A stretch of 64,000 bases of DNA from Mycobacterium yunnanensis (GTDB taxonomy: Bacteria; Actinomycetota; Actinomycetes; Mycobacteriales; Mycobacteriaceae): assembly GCF_025823185.1 (NCBI RefSeq), contig NZ_JACKVK010000004.1, forward strand, positions 1-64,000, given 5' to 3'. Below, piece by piece: positions 31,214 to 39,641 of this stretch (its first letter is position 1; each line of letters starts with the position of its first letter). The translations under genes were made by a program, and so were the position numbers. Under the pieces are notes generated by a model that saw only the letters and a list, made by a program, of their open reading frames with translations, was not told the DNA's origin and did not search any database.

Positions 31214-31306
31214 TCAGATCCTAGGGGTGGCGTTGGTGGCTGCGTCACCGATCAGTACGGGCGCGTCGACGTCGATGCGAAGGTCGAATGCGTCCTGCAG
31301 GGTCAT
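31214..31306 (-). CDS. 30-residue peptide in the NmrA-MerB-like operon
   Basis: A micro-ORF between the NmrA and MerB-like genes. Its ATG overlaps the NmrA stop (ATGA), AAAGG lies about 10 bases upstream, and its TGA ends one base before the MerB-like ATG. It starts MTLQDAFDLRIDVDAP and ends NATPRI, with no Cys. The exact stacking of start and stop codons suggests a real, coupled peptide; it could also be a vestige or a translation-relay leader. No homologue is recognised. Confidence 0.45.
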   Translation of the reverse strand: MTLQDAFDLRIDVDAPVLIGDAATNATPRI

Positions 31307-32178
31307 CGAGCGAGCCTTTCGCGTGCGGTGGTCTCCAACACCGCCTCCACGGTCGCCCGTAGCGGCGTCGTGGGGCGACCCAGAAGCCGACTGAGGGTGT
31401 GATCGGTGAAATCCAATGCGCCGTGGGCGATGTCGCGGTCGATGTCGGCTGCCGCGGTGACCTCGGCGGCGGTGTGACCGGCGGTGATCAGTTGGGCGCG
31501 GCGATCTGCGGTGCTGAGATCACGATAGGCGACGGGTCTGCCGAGAATTTGCCCGATGAGTTCGGCCAGTTCGCTGTACGTCCAGCTCGTGTCGCCGGCG
31601 AGTTCGTAGGTGCGGTCGTGGTGGTCGGTCGGGTTGACCAGGATGCCGGCGGTGGCCTCGGCGTAGTCCTCGAGGGCGGCACTGGCGACGCGACCGTTCG
31701 CGGCATTGCCGGTGAAGGACCCGGTGGCGGCCGCTTCGGCGACCGTCGGGGCGTAGTTTTCGTGGTACCAGTTGTTGCGCAGTAGCGCATGGCGCAACCC
31801 GGAGGTGCGGACGAGTCGTTCGGTCTCCAAATGCTCTGGGCCGAAGGCTAACTCGGTGCTGTCCACCCGTGGCGCACTGGTGTAGGCGAGGAAGTCGACT
31901 CCACTTCGCTGTGCGGCATCGACGACGGTGCGGTGCTGGGCGACTCGCTGCCCAAAGGCAGTGCCGGAGACAAGCAGAACCGTCATGGCGCCGCTGAGGG
32001 CCGACAGCACGGTGTCGGGGCGGTCGTAGTCGGCATAGCGGACGTCGTCGAAGACGTCGGCTGCCGCGGCGGCAGGTCGCCGCGCGGCACCGACGATCCG
32101 TTGCCCCGGATCGAGGCGACGGATGTGACCGGCCACCGCGGTGGCCAGTCGACCGGTGGCACCGGTGATGACGATCAT
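31303..32178 (-). CDS. NmrA-like NAD(P)-binding oxidoreductase
   Basis: A 291-residue atypical SDR of the NmrA/QorB type. MIVITGATGRLATAVAGHIRRL at the N-terminus is the GxxGxxG-like nucleotide site; AYTSAPR and NNWYHENYAP match the QorB-like group, which has quinone reductase or redox-sensor roles. The ATG at 32178 follows GAGAGGAAA. It opens a minus-strand operon of six overlapping genes and is divergent from an MDR gene with shared operators. Confidence 0.86.
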   Translation of the reverse strand: MIVITGATGRLATAVAGHIRRLDPGQRIVGAARRPAAAAADVFDDVRYADYDRPDTVLSALSGAMTVLLVSGTAFGQRVAQHRTVVDAAQRSGVDFLAYTSAPRVDSTELAFGPEHLETERLVRTSGLRHALLRNNWYHENYAPTVAEAAATGSFTGNAANGRVASAALEDYAEATAGILVNPTDHHDRTYELAGDTSWTYSELAELIGQILGRPVAYRDLSTADRRAQLITAGHTAAEVTAAADIDRDIAHGALDFTDHTLSRLLGRPTTPLRATVEAVLETTARERLAR

Positions 32179-32232
32179 GGGCTTTCCTCTCCGGGCCGAA
32201 GGCGACCGGGCAGCCCGCCTCGACATCGTCAC

Positions 32233-32348
32233 TTTGTAGCACGCTAAGACATATGTCAATAATCTACGAATATGTCTCAAGCGTCCATCCTACGCGCGAA
32301 GATCCGGGTTGACAGGGTTGTGCCGCCGTCGGTAAGACATATATGTAC
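32233..32348. promoter_or_regulatory. Divergent promoters with three GACATAT operator copies
   Basis: Between the NmrA (-) and MDR (+) genes lie the perfect palindrome GACATATGTC at 32248-32257, an inverted copy ATATGTCTC at 32270-32278, and AAGACATATATGTAC at 32334-32348. On the minus strand TTGACA (32259-32254) with TACAAA (32238-32233) forms the NmrA promoter, whose -35 is covered by the first site. On the plus strand TTGACA (32309-32314) and TAAGAC (32333-32338), 18 bases apart, form the MDR promoter, whose -10 is covered by the third. One regulator probably controls both operons; its gene is not adjacent. Confidence 0.65.
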
Positions 32349-32396
32349 TAGTTATGGTTACGTCGCAATTGCGGCCAAGAGATGCGGGGTTACGCG

Positions 32397-33398
32397 GTGA
32401 AGTCCATTCAATTCAGTGCCTACGGAGACCCTGGTTCGGTGTCGTTGGTCGACGCCGAACCACGAGCGGTCACCTCCAACGAGCTGCGCGTCGAGATAGA
32501 AGCGGCCCCGCTCAACCCGTCGGACTTCCTCGTGCTGGACGGCCACTACGGCATCCGGCCCGAATTGCCCTCCCCGGTCGGCGCCGAAGGCGTTGGCATC
32601 GTGCGCGAAGTTGGTGGCGGGGTGACACGCGCCGCGGTGGGACAGCGCGTTTTGGTGCTGCCGTCGGACACGATGGGGACCTGGCAGGACGAGATCGTGG
32701 TCGACGAGCGGCACGTGGTGGCCGTGCATCGCGACGCAGATCCGCTCCAACTGGCCACCGTCCCGATCAACGCGGCCACCGCGTACCTGCTCGTCGACTT
32801 CGCCGAAGCCGAACCGTCCGGGTCGTGGGTCGTTCAGACCGCGGCCAACTCCGGGCTCGGTGCCTTCGTGCGAACGCTGGCAGCCCGCGCGGGCCTCCGA
32901 CTGATCGACGTCGTCCGCAGCAGCGCTGCAGCGGACGCGCTGCGGGCGGCCGGAGCGCAGTACGTCGTGGTTGCCGACGACACCCTCGGTGTTCAGCTCT
33001 ACGGCGTTCTCGGAGAGGAACAGGTCGCGGTGATACTCGACGGAGTCGGTGGCCCACTCGTCGACGCCTTGCTGCCCCACATCGCCGACGACGGCCAGAT
33101 CGTCAGCTTCGCTGCGCTCAGCGGCAAGCCCGTCGTCGTTCCCGCCGGTGTACTCAACTTCAAAGGACTTCACATTCACGGCTTTTGGTTGAACCACTGG
33201 CTGCGCACCGCCCCCGCCGAAGAAATCGACCGGGTCTACACCGAGCTCGTCGACCTGGTTGCCGACGGTGAGCTGAGCACCCCGGTGGAAGCAGCCTACG
33301 CATTGAGCGATCACGTCGCCGCCATGGAGCGTGCACGCACCTACGGGCGTGCGGGCAAAGTGCTCTTCGCCGCAACCGCAGACGAAGTGACGCGATGA
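32397..33398 (+). CDS. MDR quinone/enoyl reductase-like protein 1
   Basis: A 333-residue medium-chain reductase of the 2-enoyl-reductase/quinone-reductase branch. It has KSIQFSAYGDPGSV, LNPSDFLVLDGHYGI, GAEGVGIV, and the cofactor segment WVVQTAANSGLGAFVRTLA, in which the usual AGGVG is ANSGLG as in mitochondrial enoyl reductases. GTG 32397 gives the typical N-terminus; ATG 32382 is an alternative. It is the first gene of a plus-strand operon and its stop overlaps the next gene (ATGA). Likely substrate: an alpha,beta-unsaturated carbonyl compound. Confidence 0.85.
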   Translation: MKSIQFSAYGDPGSVSLVDAEPRAVTSNELRVEIEAAPLNPSDFLVLDGHYGIRPELPSPVGAEGVGIVREVGGGVTRAAVGQRVLVLPSDTMGTWQDEIVVDERHVVAVHRDADPLQLATVPINAATAYLLVDFAEAEPSGSWVVQTAANSGLGAFVRTLAARAGLRLIDVVRSSAAADALRAAGAQYVVVADDTLGVQLYGVLGEEQVAVILDGVGGPLVDALLPHIADDGQIVSFAALSGKPVVVPAGVLNFKGLHIHGFWLNHWLRTAPAEEIDRVYTELVDLVADGELSTPVEAAYALSDHVAAMERARTYGRAGKVLFAATADEVTR

Positions 33399-34393
33399 GA
33401 GCGGTAGTCGTACAGCGCCCAGGCACCACCAATCCACTCGAGGTCGTGGACGTCCCCGATCCCGGGGACCCCCAACCAGGGGAGGTCAGGGTTCGCCTGC
33501 ACGGCAGCTCACTGAACTTCCACGACGGTCTGGTGATCGGGGACCCCAATACCGCGGTGGGGCACGTGCCGCTGGCGGACGGCGGCGGCGTCGTCGAGGC
33601 AGTCGGTGCCGGCGTCACCGACCTGGCCGAAGGTGACGCCGTGTTCGCCGCCTTCACCCCGGAGTGGGCCGACGGTGCCCCCACCCGCGACGCCTTCGCC
33701 GCCACCCCGGGCATCGGACCGCCGGGGTATGCCCAGGACGTCGTCGTCGTCCCGGCCAGTCACTTCACCCTTGCGCCCCATGGCTGGTCAGCCCACGAAG
33801 CTGCCACGCTCACGGTGGCCGGTCTGACGGCGTGGCGATCCGTGATCGTCGAGGGACGGGTCAAGCCGGGTGACGTGGTGTTGGTCCTCGGAACCGGCGG
33901 GGTGGCCACGTTCGCCGTGCAGTTCGCGAAGATGGCCGGCGCCACGGTCGTCACCACGTCCTCCTCGGAGGCAAAGCTGGAACGTGCCAAGGCGCTCGGC
34001 GCCGACCACCTCGTCAACTACCGGGAGGTAACCGACTGGGGACGTCACGTCGCCGATCTCACGGGCGGCGCGGACCTCGTGGTGGAACTCGGGGGATCGG
34101 GGACGTTGCCGCAGTCCATCGATGCTGCCCGGGTGGGTGCGCAGATCTCGTTGATCGGCGTGTTGGACGGCGCCTCGGGTGCCATTCACACCGGGTCGCT
34201 GACCATGAAACAACTCCGGTTGCACGGCATCGTGGTGGGCAGTCGGCGCCACCAGCAGGACATGGTGCGCGCACTGCAGGACAACGACATCCGTCCGGTG
34301 GTGGACCGCACCTTCGGGCTCGGCGACTTGCCGACTGCCCTGGAATACTTCCGGACGGCACGACACGTCGGCAAGGTGACGCTGTCGTGGTAA
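33395..34393 (+). CDS. MDR alcohol dehydrogenase-like protein 2
   Basis: A 332-residue MDR protein of the NAD(P)-dependent alcohol-dehydrogenase type. It has SLNFHDGLVIG, VPLADGGGVVEAVGAGVTDLAEGD, and nucleotide-binding GTGGVATFAVQFAKMAGATVVTTSSSEAKLERAKALGAD. It lacks the four-Cys structural zinc lobe. It differs from the preceding MDR gene and is not a recent duplicate. Both ends overlap neighbours, and the UPF0261 start lies seven bases before its end. Confidence 0.85.
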   Translation: MRAVVVQRPGTTNPLEVVDVPDPGDPQPGEVRVRLHGSSLNFHDGLVIGDPNTAVGHVPLADGGGVVEAVGAGVTDLAEGDAVFAAFTPEWADGAPTRDAFAATPGIGPPGYAQDVVVVPASHFTLAPHGWSAHEAATLTVAGLTAWRSVIVEGRVKPGDVVLVLGTGGVATFAVQFAKMAGATVVTTSSSEAKLERAKALGADHLVNYREVTDWGRHVADLTGGADLVVELGGSGTLPQSIDAARVGAQISLIGVLDGASGAIHTGSLTMKQLRLHGIVVGSRRHQQDMVRALQDNDIRPVVDRTFGLGDLPTALEYFRTARHVGKVTLSW

Positions 34394-35631
34394 GCGTCGT
34401 CGTCGTCGGGACACTCGACACCAAGGGCGTGGAACACCGGCATCTCGCCGAGCAGATTCGCCGACTCGGGGCTCGAGCGATTCTCGTCGACGTCGGAGTC
34501 GGCGAGCCGGCAGTCGACGCCGACGTCGACAACCTCACCGTCGCCGCGGCAGCAGGTACCACTGTCGAGGAGTTGTCGGCGCGCGGCGACCGGGGTGACG
34601 CCGTGGACACGATGGCCCGCGGCGCGGGGATCGTCCTTCGGTCGCTGCACGACCAAAAACGCCTCGACGGCGTCGTCGCCCTCGGCGGGGGTGGCGGGAC
34701 CACCCTGGCCGGAGCCGCCTTCGCCGTTCTGCCCGTAGGCGTTCCGAAGCTGATCGTCTCCACCGTCGCCGCGGGTGACATGCGGCCCCACGTCCACGGC
34801 CAAGACATCACCTTCACCTATGCCGTCCTCGACATCGCCGGCCTCAACCCCGTCACCCGGTCCATCGTCGACAACGCCGCTGGAGCCATCGTGGGGATGG
34901 CCGGCATCGCTGCGGCCCGCGACGACGAACCGCGTGGCCCCGGCGCGGGCGGTCGACCCATGATCGCCATCACGTCCTTCGGTGTGACCACCCACGCCGT
35001 GGAAAGCGCACGGGCTGCTGTCGAAACGGCCGGGTACGAACCGCTGGTCTTTCACGCCGTCGGCTCTGGTGGCGAGTCGCTCGAGGCTCTGATCCGCGCC
35101 GGATCCCTCGCGGGCGTCCTGGATCTCACGACCACCGAGCTCGCCGACGACCTCGTCGGCGGCGTGATGTCGGCGGGCCCCAGCCGCCTGACCGCCGCTG
35201 CGGACACCGCGACACCGCAGGTCGTCTCCGTGGGGGCGCTCGACATCGTCAACCTCGGTCCGTTGGATCGCATCGCTCCCGAGCATCGCGGTCGCCGTCT
35301 CGTAGCCCACAACGCTCAGATGACCCTGATGCGCACCAACACCGGTGAGGCCGCCGAACTGGGACGACGACTGGCTGCCAAACTCAACCGCGGCCGTGGC
35401 CCGACGGCACTCTTCTTGCCTCTGGCCGGAACGTCGGCACTGTCGACCGCCGACGGGCCCCTGTACGACGCCGATGCCGACGAGGCGCTCTTCGACGCAA
35501 TCCGCACCCACCTCGACGACTCCGTCGCCCTGGTCGAACTGGCCGTCGACGTCAACGACGACCGCTTCGCCAACGCCATGGTCGAAGAACTGCTCTCCTA
35601 CCTGACGTTCACCCCGGAGGAAACCTCGTGA
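34387..35631 (+). CDS. Tm-1-like ATP-binding protein (UPF0261)
   Basis: A 414-residue UPF0261 protein: VVVVGTLDTKGVEHRHLAEQIRRLG at the N-terminus and VALGGGGGTTLAGAAFAVLPVGVPKLIVSTVAAGD near 100. A second Rossmann-like half begins with AITSFGVTTHAVESAR. The N-terminal half of tomato Tm-1, which blocks tobamovirus replicase, belongs to this family; bacterial copies have no settled function, though ATP binding is reported for the group. The start at GTG 34387 overlaps the MDR gene; the stop overlaps the barrel partner (GTGA). Confidence 0.87.
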   Translation: MVSVVVVGTLDTKGVEHRHLAEQIRRLGARAILVDVGVGEPAVDADVDNLTVAAAAGTTVEELSARGDRGDAVDTMARGAGIVLRSLHDQKRLDGVVALGGGGGTTLAGAAFAVLPVGVPKLIVSTVAAGDMRPHVHGQDITFTYAVLDIAGLNPVTRSIVDNAAGAIVGMAGIAAARDDEPRGPGAGGRPMIAITSFGVTTHAVESARAAVETAGYEPLVFHAVGSGGESLEALIRAGSLAGVLDLTTTELADDLVGGVMSAGPSRLTAAADTATPQVVSVGALDIVNLGPLDRIAPEHRGRRLVAHNAQMTLMRTNTGEAAELGRRLAAKLNRGRGPTALFLPLAGTSALSTADGPLYDADADEALFDAIRTHLDDSVALVELAVDVNDDRFANAMVEELLSYLTFTPEETS

Positions 35632-36452
35632 GCCACAACGCCGACGAAGTGCTTGCCTCATTCCGCCAGCAGAACCGCGACGGACGTCAGCTGATCGGCG
35701 CCGGGGCGGGCACCGGGCTGTCCGCGCGCTCGGCACACGCCGGTGGGGTGGACTTCCTGGTGGTGTACAACTCCGGGCGGTACCGCATGGCGGGACGCGG
35801 CTCGCTGGCCGGCTTCCTGGCATATGGCGACGCAAACGCGATCGTCCTGGACATGGCCGGTGAGGTCATCCCGGTCGCGGCGGGCCTGCCGGTGTTCGCC
35901 GGCGTCAACGGCACCGACCCATTCCGCCGGATGCCGACATTCCTCGACGAGGTGAAGGCAGCCGGTTACGTTGGGGTGCAGAACTTTCCAACGGTTGGCG
36001 CCTTCGACGGCAGCTTTCGGGCCAACCTCGAAGCCACCGGCATGGGATATGACGTCGAGGTGGCGATGATGCGCGCGGCCGCCGAGCGCGACCTCGTCAC
36101 CGCGCCCTATGTCTTCAGCGAGGAAGAAGCCGAGGCGATGGTCACCGACGGCCACGCCCACATCGTCGTCGCCCACATGGGACTGACGACCTCCGGCTCG
36201 GTCGGCGCCTCGGTCGCCGCGTCGCTCGAGGACACCGCAGCGGCATGCCAACGAATCCTCGACACGGCGCGGCGCCTCAACCCCGACGTCCTGGTCCTGG
36301 CCCACGGCGGCCCCATCGCCACCAGCACCGACTGGAAATACGTCAAGGAACACACCGAGGGACTGAACGGATTCCTGGGGGCCTCGAGCATGGAACGACT
36401 TCCCGTCGAACGGGGCATCGCCGACACCGTCGCCGCGTTCAAGGCAATCTGA
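35628..36452 (+). CDS. PEP hydrolase-like TIM-barrel protein (Tm-1 C-terminal-half homologue)
   Basis: A 274-residue TIM barrel of the phosphoenolpyruvate hydrolase / signal-transduction family (PF09370 type). It has IGAGAGTGLSARSAHAGGVDFLVVYNSGRYRMAGRGSLAGF, then GVQNFPTVGAFDGSFRANLEATGMGY and the late LVLAHGGPI. In tomato Tm-1 and fungal homologues this barrel is fused behind a UPF0261 half; here the two are separate but coupled by GTGA. GGAGG lies in the end of the UPF0261 gene, 6 bases upstream. The enzymatic reaction is unknown. Confidence 0.87.
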   Translation: MSHNADEVLASFRQQNRDGRQLIGAGAGTGLSARSAHAGGVDFLVVYNSGRYRMAGRGSLAGFLAYGDANAIVLDMAGEVIPVAAGLPVFAGVNGTDPFRRMPTFLDEVKAAGYVGVQNFPTVGAFDGSFRANLEATGMGYDVEVAMMRAAAERDLVTAPYVFSEEEAEAMVTDGHAHIVVAHMGLTTSGSVGASVAASLEDTAAACQRILDTARRLNPDVLVLAHGGPIATSTDWKYVKEHTEGLNGFLGASSMERLPVERGIADTVAAFKAI

Positions 36453-36483
36453 GCCCCAAATGACCTATACGAGAAAACCTTTC

Positions 36484-36996
36484 ATGGCCGATCTTCCCCC
36501 GGGTCTCCCTTCAGGGCACGCTTCCGGCCGAGGACAGGATCACCGCAGTCGACTTCGTCAACCGCGTCAACTGGCTCTTCGAAGTGTGGGACGTCGACGC
36601 CATGGTGGAGTCGTTCCTGCCCGTTTCGACGACCTATCACTTCGAGGGAACGGTGCACGGTCACGACGGACTGCGCGCCTTCTTCCGCGACGACTATCCC
36701 TACCTCGTCCCGGAGTCGCCCGCCATGCCACCAATCACATCGTGGACGCCGACGGACCCGACGGGGTCGTGGTCCGCTACCAGAACCTGCTCGTGCGCTA
36801 CGGAAGCCCTCACGGCGAGCCAGGGGTGCTACCCGAACCGGGTGTCGTGAACGGCGAAACCGGGTTGCCGGGCATCTGGATCTACTCGCCCATGCTGGAC
36901 CGCCTGCGCCGGACGGCGCGGGGCTGGCGGATCTTCGAGCGGTACGTGGGGCATTCGGTCGTCGACGCGCGGCTCTCGGGGTCGACGTCGCAGTAG
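36484..36996 (+). pseudogene. SnoaL-like (NTF2-fold) gene with two frame changes
   Basis: The product is only sensible if the frame changes twice. ATG 36484 reads MADLPPG, then the coding continues in the next frame (LPAEDRITAVDFVNRVNWLFEVWDV, GTVHGHDGLRAFFRDDYPYLVPES) from about 36503 to 36718, and returns to the first frame (ATNHIVDADGPDGVVVRYQNLL to SVVDARLSGSTSQ). The middle part is a SnoaL-like fold, used in polyketide-type cyclases and small isomerases. Two compensating indels within 230 bases suggest sequencing error near C-runs or genuine decay. It would be the last gene of the Tm-1 operon. Confidence 0.7.
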
Positions 36997-37125
36997 CGAT
37001 TGACCCTTCCGCCACACAAGCTGGGTATGGTGAACTGTATCCAACCCGTCGAGAGGAGAACGCCGTGGTCTGCGGCCAGCGTGAGTTCCTGAGTCTCAAA
37101 CGGTCTGTCCGACTGGATATTCGGA

Positions 37126-38103
37126 ATGAGTGAGTCTGGTACGCCGCCCCTGGATGGCGCCATCGACGTGCACGCACACTTCGTGACGCCGTCGCTGCGG
37201 ACGGCGATGATCGACGCAGGCCACGACCGTCCCGACGGTATGCCGTCAGTGCCGGAGTGGGACCCCGCCACTGCGCTGACGGTGATGGACCGCATCGGCA
37301 TCCGCGCCGCGGTGCTGTCGGTGTCCTCGCCCGGTGTGCTGCTCGACGATGACGTCGACCGTGCCGTGCGGCTGGCGCGTACGGTCAACGACGAGGGTGC
37401 GGCCCTCGTCGCGGCGCACCCGGGCCGGTTCGGACTGTTTGCCTCGTTGCCTCTGCCCGACGTCGATGCGGCGGTCGTCGAGGCCCGCAGGGCGTTCGAC
37501 CGCCTCGGGGTCGAAGGCATCGCCTTGCACACGAACTATGCGGGAATCTATCTGGGAGATCCGGACTTCGAGCCGTTGATGGCAGAACTGGACGAGCGAT
37601 CCGCGGTGGTGCACATACACCCCACCTCGCCCGCCTGTTGGCAGCAGACCTCCCTGAACCGACCTCGACCGATGCTCGAGTTCCTGTTCGAGTCCACGAG
37701 GGCAGTCGCCGCACTCATCCTCAACGGGGTTCTCGACCGATATCCGCGAGTCAGGTTCATCGTGTCCCACGCCGGCGCGGCGCTGCCGGTGGTGGCCGAC
37801 CGTATCGCGGGTTTCGCAGTCATGGAGTCTCCGTCGGCACCCGTGGACGTGCTGGGCGCTTTGCAGCGACTGCACTACGACGTGGCAGGGTTTGCCCTGC
37901 CACGGGCACTCCCGGCGTTGCTCAATCTCGTTGGTGCAGAACGGCTGTTGTACGGCAGCGACTATCCGTTCACCGCAGACTGGGTCGTCGAGGGCCTGGC
38001 GGGGGCGCTGCGCGGCACCGACGTCCTCACCGACGGGCAGCGCGACTCGCTGACCAATCGTCGAGCCGACGAACTGTTCCCCCGTCTACGCCGCGCCGAC
38101 TGA
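37126..38103 (+). CDS. Amidohydrolase-2 family decarboxylase/hydrolase
   Basis: A 325-residue metal-dependent amidohydrolase resembling ACMSD, isoorotate or 6-methylsalicylate decarboxylases. Metal ligands are visible: DVHAHF (HxH) near residue 14, HIHPT in the middle, SHAG at about 220 and GSDYPF near 285. It likely decarboxylates or hydrolyses an aromatic or carboxylated ring compound. TTGACC at 37000-37005 with TATGGT at 37026-37031 (20-base spacing) is a weak possible promoter. ATG 37126 lacks a good ribosome site. Confidence 0.84.
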   Translation: MSESGTPPLDGAIDVHAHFVTPSLRTAMIDAGHDRPDGMPSVPEWDPATALTVMDRIGIRAAVLSVSSPGVLLDDDVDRAVRLARTVNDEGAALVAAHPGRFGLFASLPLPDVDAAVVEARRAFDRLGVEGIALHTNYAGIYLGDPDFEPLMAELDERSAVVHIHPTSPACWQQTSLNRPRPMLEFLFESTRAVAALILNGVLDRYPRVRFIVSHAGAALPVVADRIAGFAVMESPSAPVDVLGALQRLHYDVAGFALPRALPALLNLVGAERLLYGSDYPFTADWVVEGLAGALRGTDVLTDGQRDSLTNRRADELFPRLRRAD

Positions 38104-38211
38104 GTGTGGCGAGCCCCACCGACCACACCGCACTTCGGGTGACTAGCCGCAAGACAGCAAGATGACGATCGACGCGTGGCGCCCGCCACGTGACTGACAA
38201 GGAGTAAACCC

Positions 38212-39267
38212 ATGCGGTACAAAACCTTCGGAACGCACACCGGACTTCGTGTCTCGGAGTTGGCGCTCGGCACGGCCAATTTCGGCACCGGTTGGGGATC
38301 GGGAGCCGAGTTCGACGACGCAAAGACGATGTACGCCGACTACGTCGACGCCGGCGGCGTCTTCCTCGACACGGCCGACGTCTACCAGTTCGGCCAGTCC
38401 GAGACCTTCCTGGCCGATTTGATCGGAGCCGACCGCGACCAATTCGTCCTGGCCAGCAAGTTCACCCAGGGCGCTACTGCCGCGCCCGGTGTGTCCCGTA
38501 CCGGCAACAGCCGCAAGGTGATGACCAGGGCGCTCGAAGACACACTGCGCCGGCTGCGCACCGACTACCTCGACCTCTACTGGGTGCACTGGCCCGACTT
38601 CGTCACCCCCGTCGACGAAATCGTCGAGACCATAGCCATTCTGGTCAACTCCGGGAAGATCCTGCACGCCGGACTGTCCAACTTTCCCGCGTGGCGCAGC
38701 GCGTATGCCGCCGGTCTGGCCGCCGAACGCGGCCAGTCGGCCAACATCATCGGCGTCCAGACCGAGTACAGCCTGGTCGAACGTAGCGCCGACCGGGAGA
38801 TCCTTCCAATGGCCGAGGGACTTGGCCTTGGTGCCGTGCTGTACTCCCCGCTGGGAGGGGGCCTGCTCACCGGCAAGTACCGCAGCAGCGACGAAGGACG
38901 CCTCACCAGCCTGGGCGTGGTCATCCAGCGGGAGGACAGCGACCAGAAGACCGCGGTCGTCGACGCGGTGCTCAAGGTGGCGGCCGAGATCGGTTCCACC
39001 CCAGCACGGGTGGCCATGGCATGGGAACTCGAGCGCAGTCGCCGGTTCGCCACCACGGTGATACCCATCATCGGACCGCGGACGCCAGCACAGCTCGACG
39101 AGTACCTCAGCGCACTGGACGTCACCCTCGAGGATAGCCACTACCAACTCCTCACCGATGTCAGCGCCCCGGTGCTTGGCGCGCCCCATGACGACGCGGC
39201 AGGTCAGGCCGATGCGAGCCGGGGCCGAGTGGGTGCCGACTTCGTCCTCGGTTCACCGGTGGCCTAA
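38212..39267 (+). CDS. Aldo/keto reductase
   Basis: A 351-residue NADP-dependent aldo/keto reductase. It has LALGTANFGTGWGSGAEF, the tetrad segments FLDTADVYQFGQSE (Asp, Tyr), LASKFTQG (Lys) and LYWVHWPD (His), and the C-terminal IIGPRTPAQLDEYLSAL cofactor site. AAGGAGT precedes the ATG by 6 bases. It is 108 bases after the amidohydrolase and probably acts on the same kind of aldehyde/ketone intermediate. A small GTGGCG/CGCCAC hairpin lies in that gap (38175-38190). Confidence 0.86.
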   Translation: MRYKTFGTHTGLRVSELALGTANFGTGWGSGAEFDDAKTMYADYVDAGGVFLDTADVYQFGQSETFLADLIGADRDQFVLASKFTQGATAAPGVSRTGNSRKVMTRALEDTLRRLRTDYLDLYWVHWPDFVTPVDEIVETIAILVNSGKILHAGLSNFPAWRSAYAAGLAAERGQSANIIGVQTEYSLVERSADREILPMAEGLGLGAVLYSPLGGGLLTGKYRSSDEGRLTSLGVVIQREDSDQKTAVVDAVLKVAAEIGSTPARVAMAWELERSRRFATTVIPIIGPRTPAQLDEYLSALDVTLEDSHYQLLTDVSAPVLGAPHDDAAGQADASRGRVGADFVLGSPVA

Positions 39268-39354
39268 GGAGTCATCGGCGTCAACGGGCGGTGTCGGTCA
39301 AGGAGACGGTCTCGTTGGGCCGCAACGGGGTGCGCCACGCCGTGTCGTGAACGG

Positions 39355-39474
39355 TCAGCGGGGAGGCCACGTGGTGCACCGGTCGGCGTGGGATGACTCT
39401 TCGCCGCAGAACGTGCATTGGATCGCCATCCGATTGGCACGCGTGCGGTAGGCGTTGCCCCAGCGCAATGGCAT
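39355..39474 (-). CDS. Possible 39-residue Cys-rich peptide
   Basis: This lies in the 374-base gap 39268-39641, which otherwise holds no gene I can support. The peptide begins MPLRWGNAYRTRA and ends with CTFCGEESSHADRC, a CxxC plus distal Cys/His that could hold a metal. A strong ribosome site (AAGGAGG, 4 bases before the ATG) is the main evidence. It is antiparallel to both neighbours. The reading frame could continue upstream in the same phase; homology is not recognised, so it may not be real. Confidence 0.35.
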   Translation of the reverse strand: MPLRWGNAYRTRANRMAIQCTFCGEESSHADRCTTWPPR

Positions 39475-39641
39475 GGCCCCTCCTTGGCGTACTTGGACGC
39501 GGATGCGACCCCGCGACTGTTGCGGGACGACTTTCTCGAGGATGGTCGCCCGTGGGAGCGAAGCCGTTGACCGGCGCTTTCGCGCCGCGAGGTGCACGTC
39601 GTGGGGTGGTGCCATGCGGTCCGATGGTGTAAGAAGTAAAC

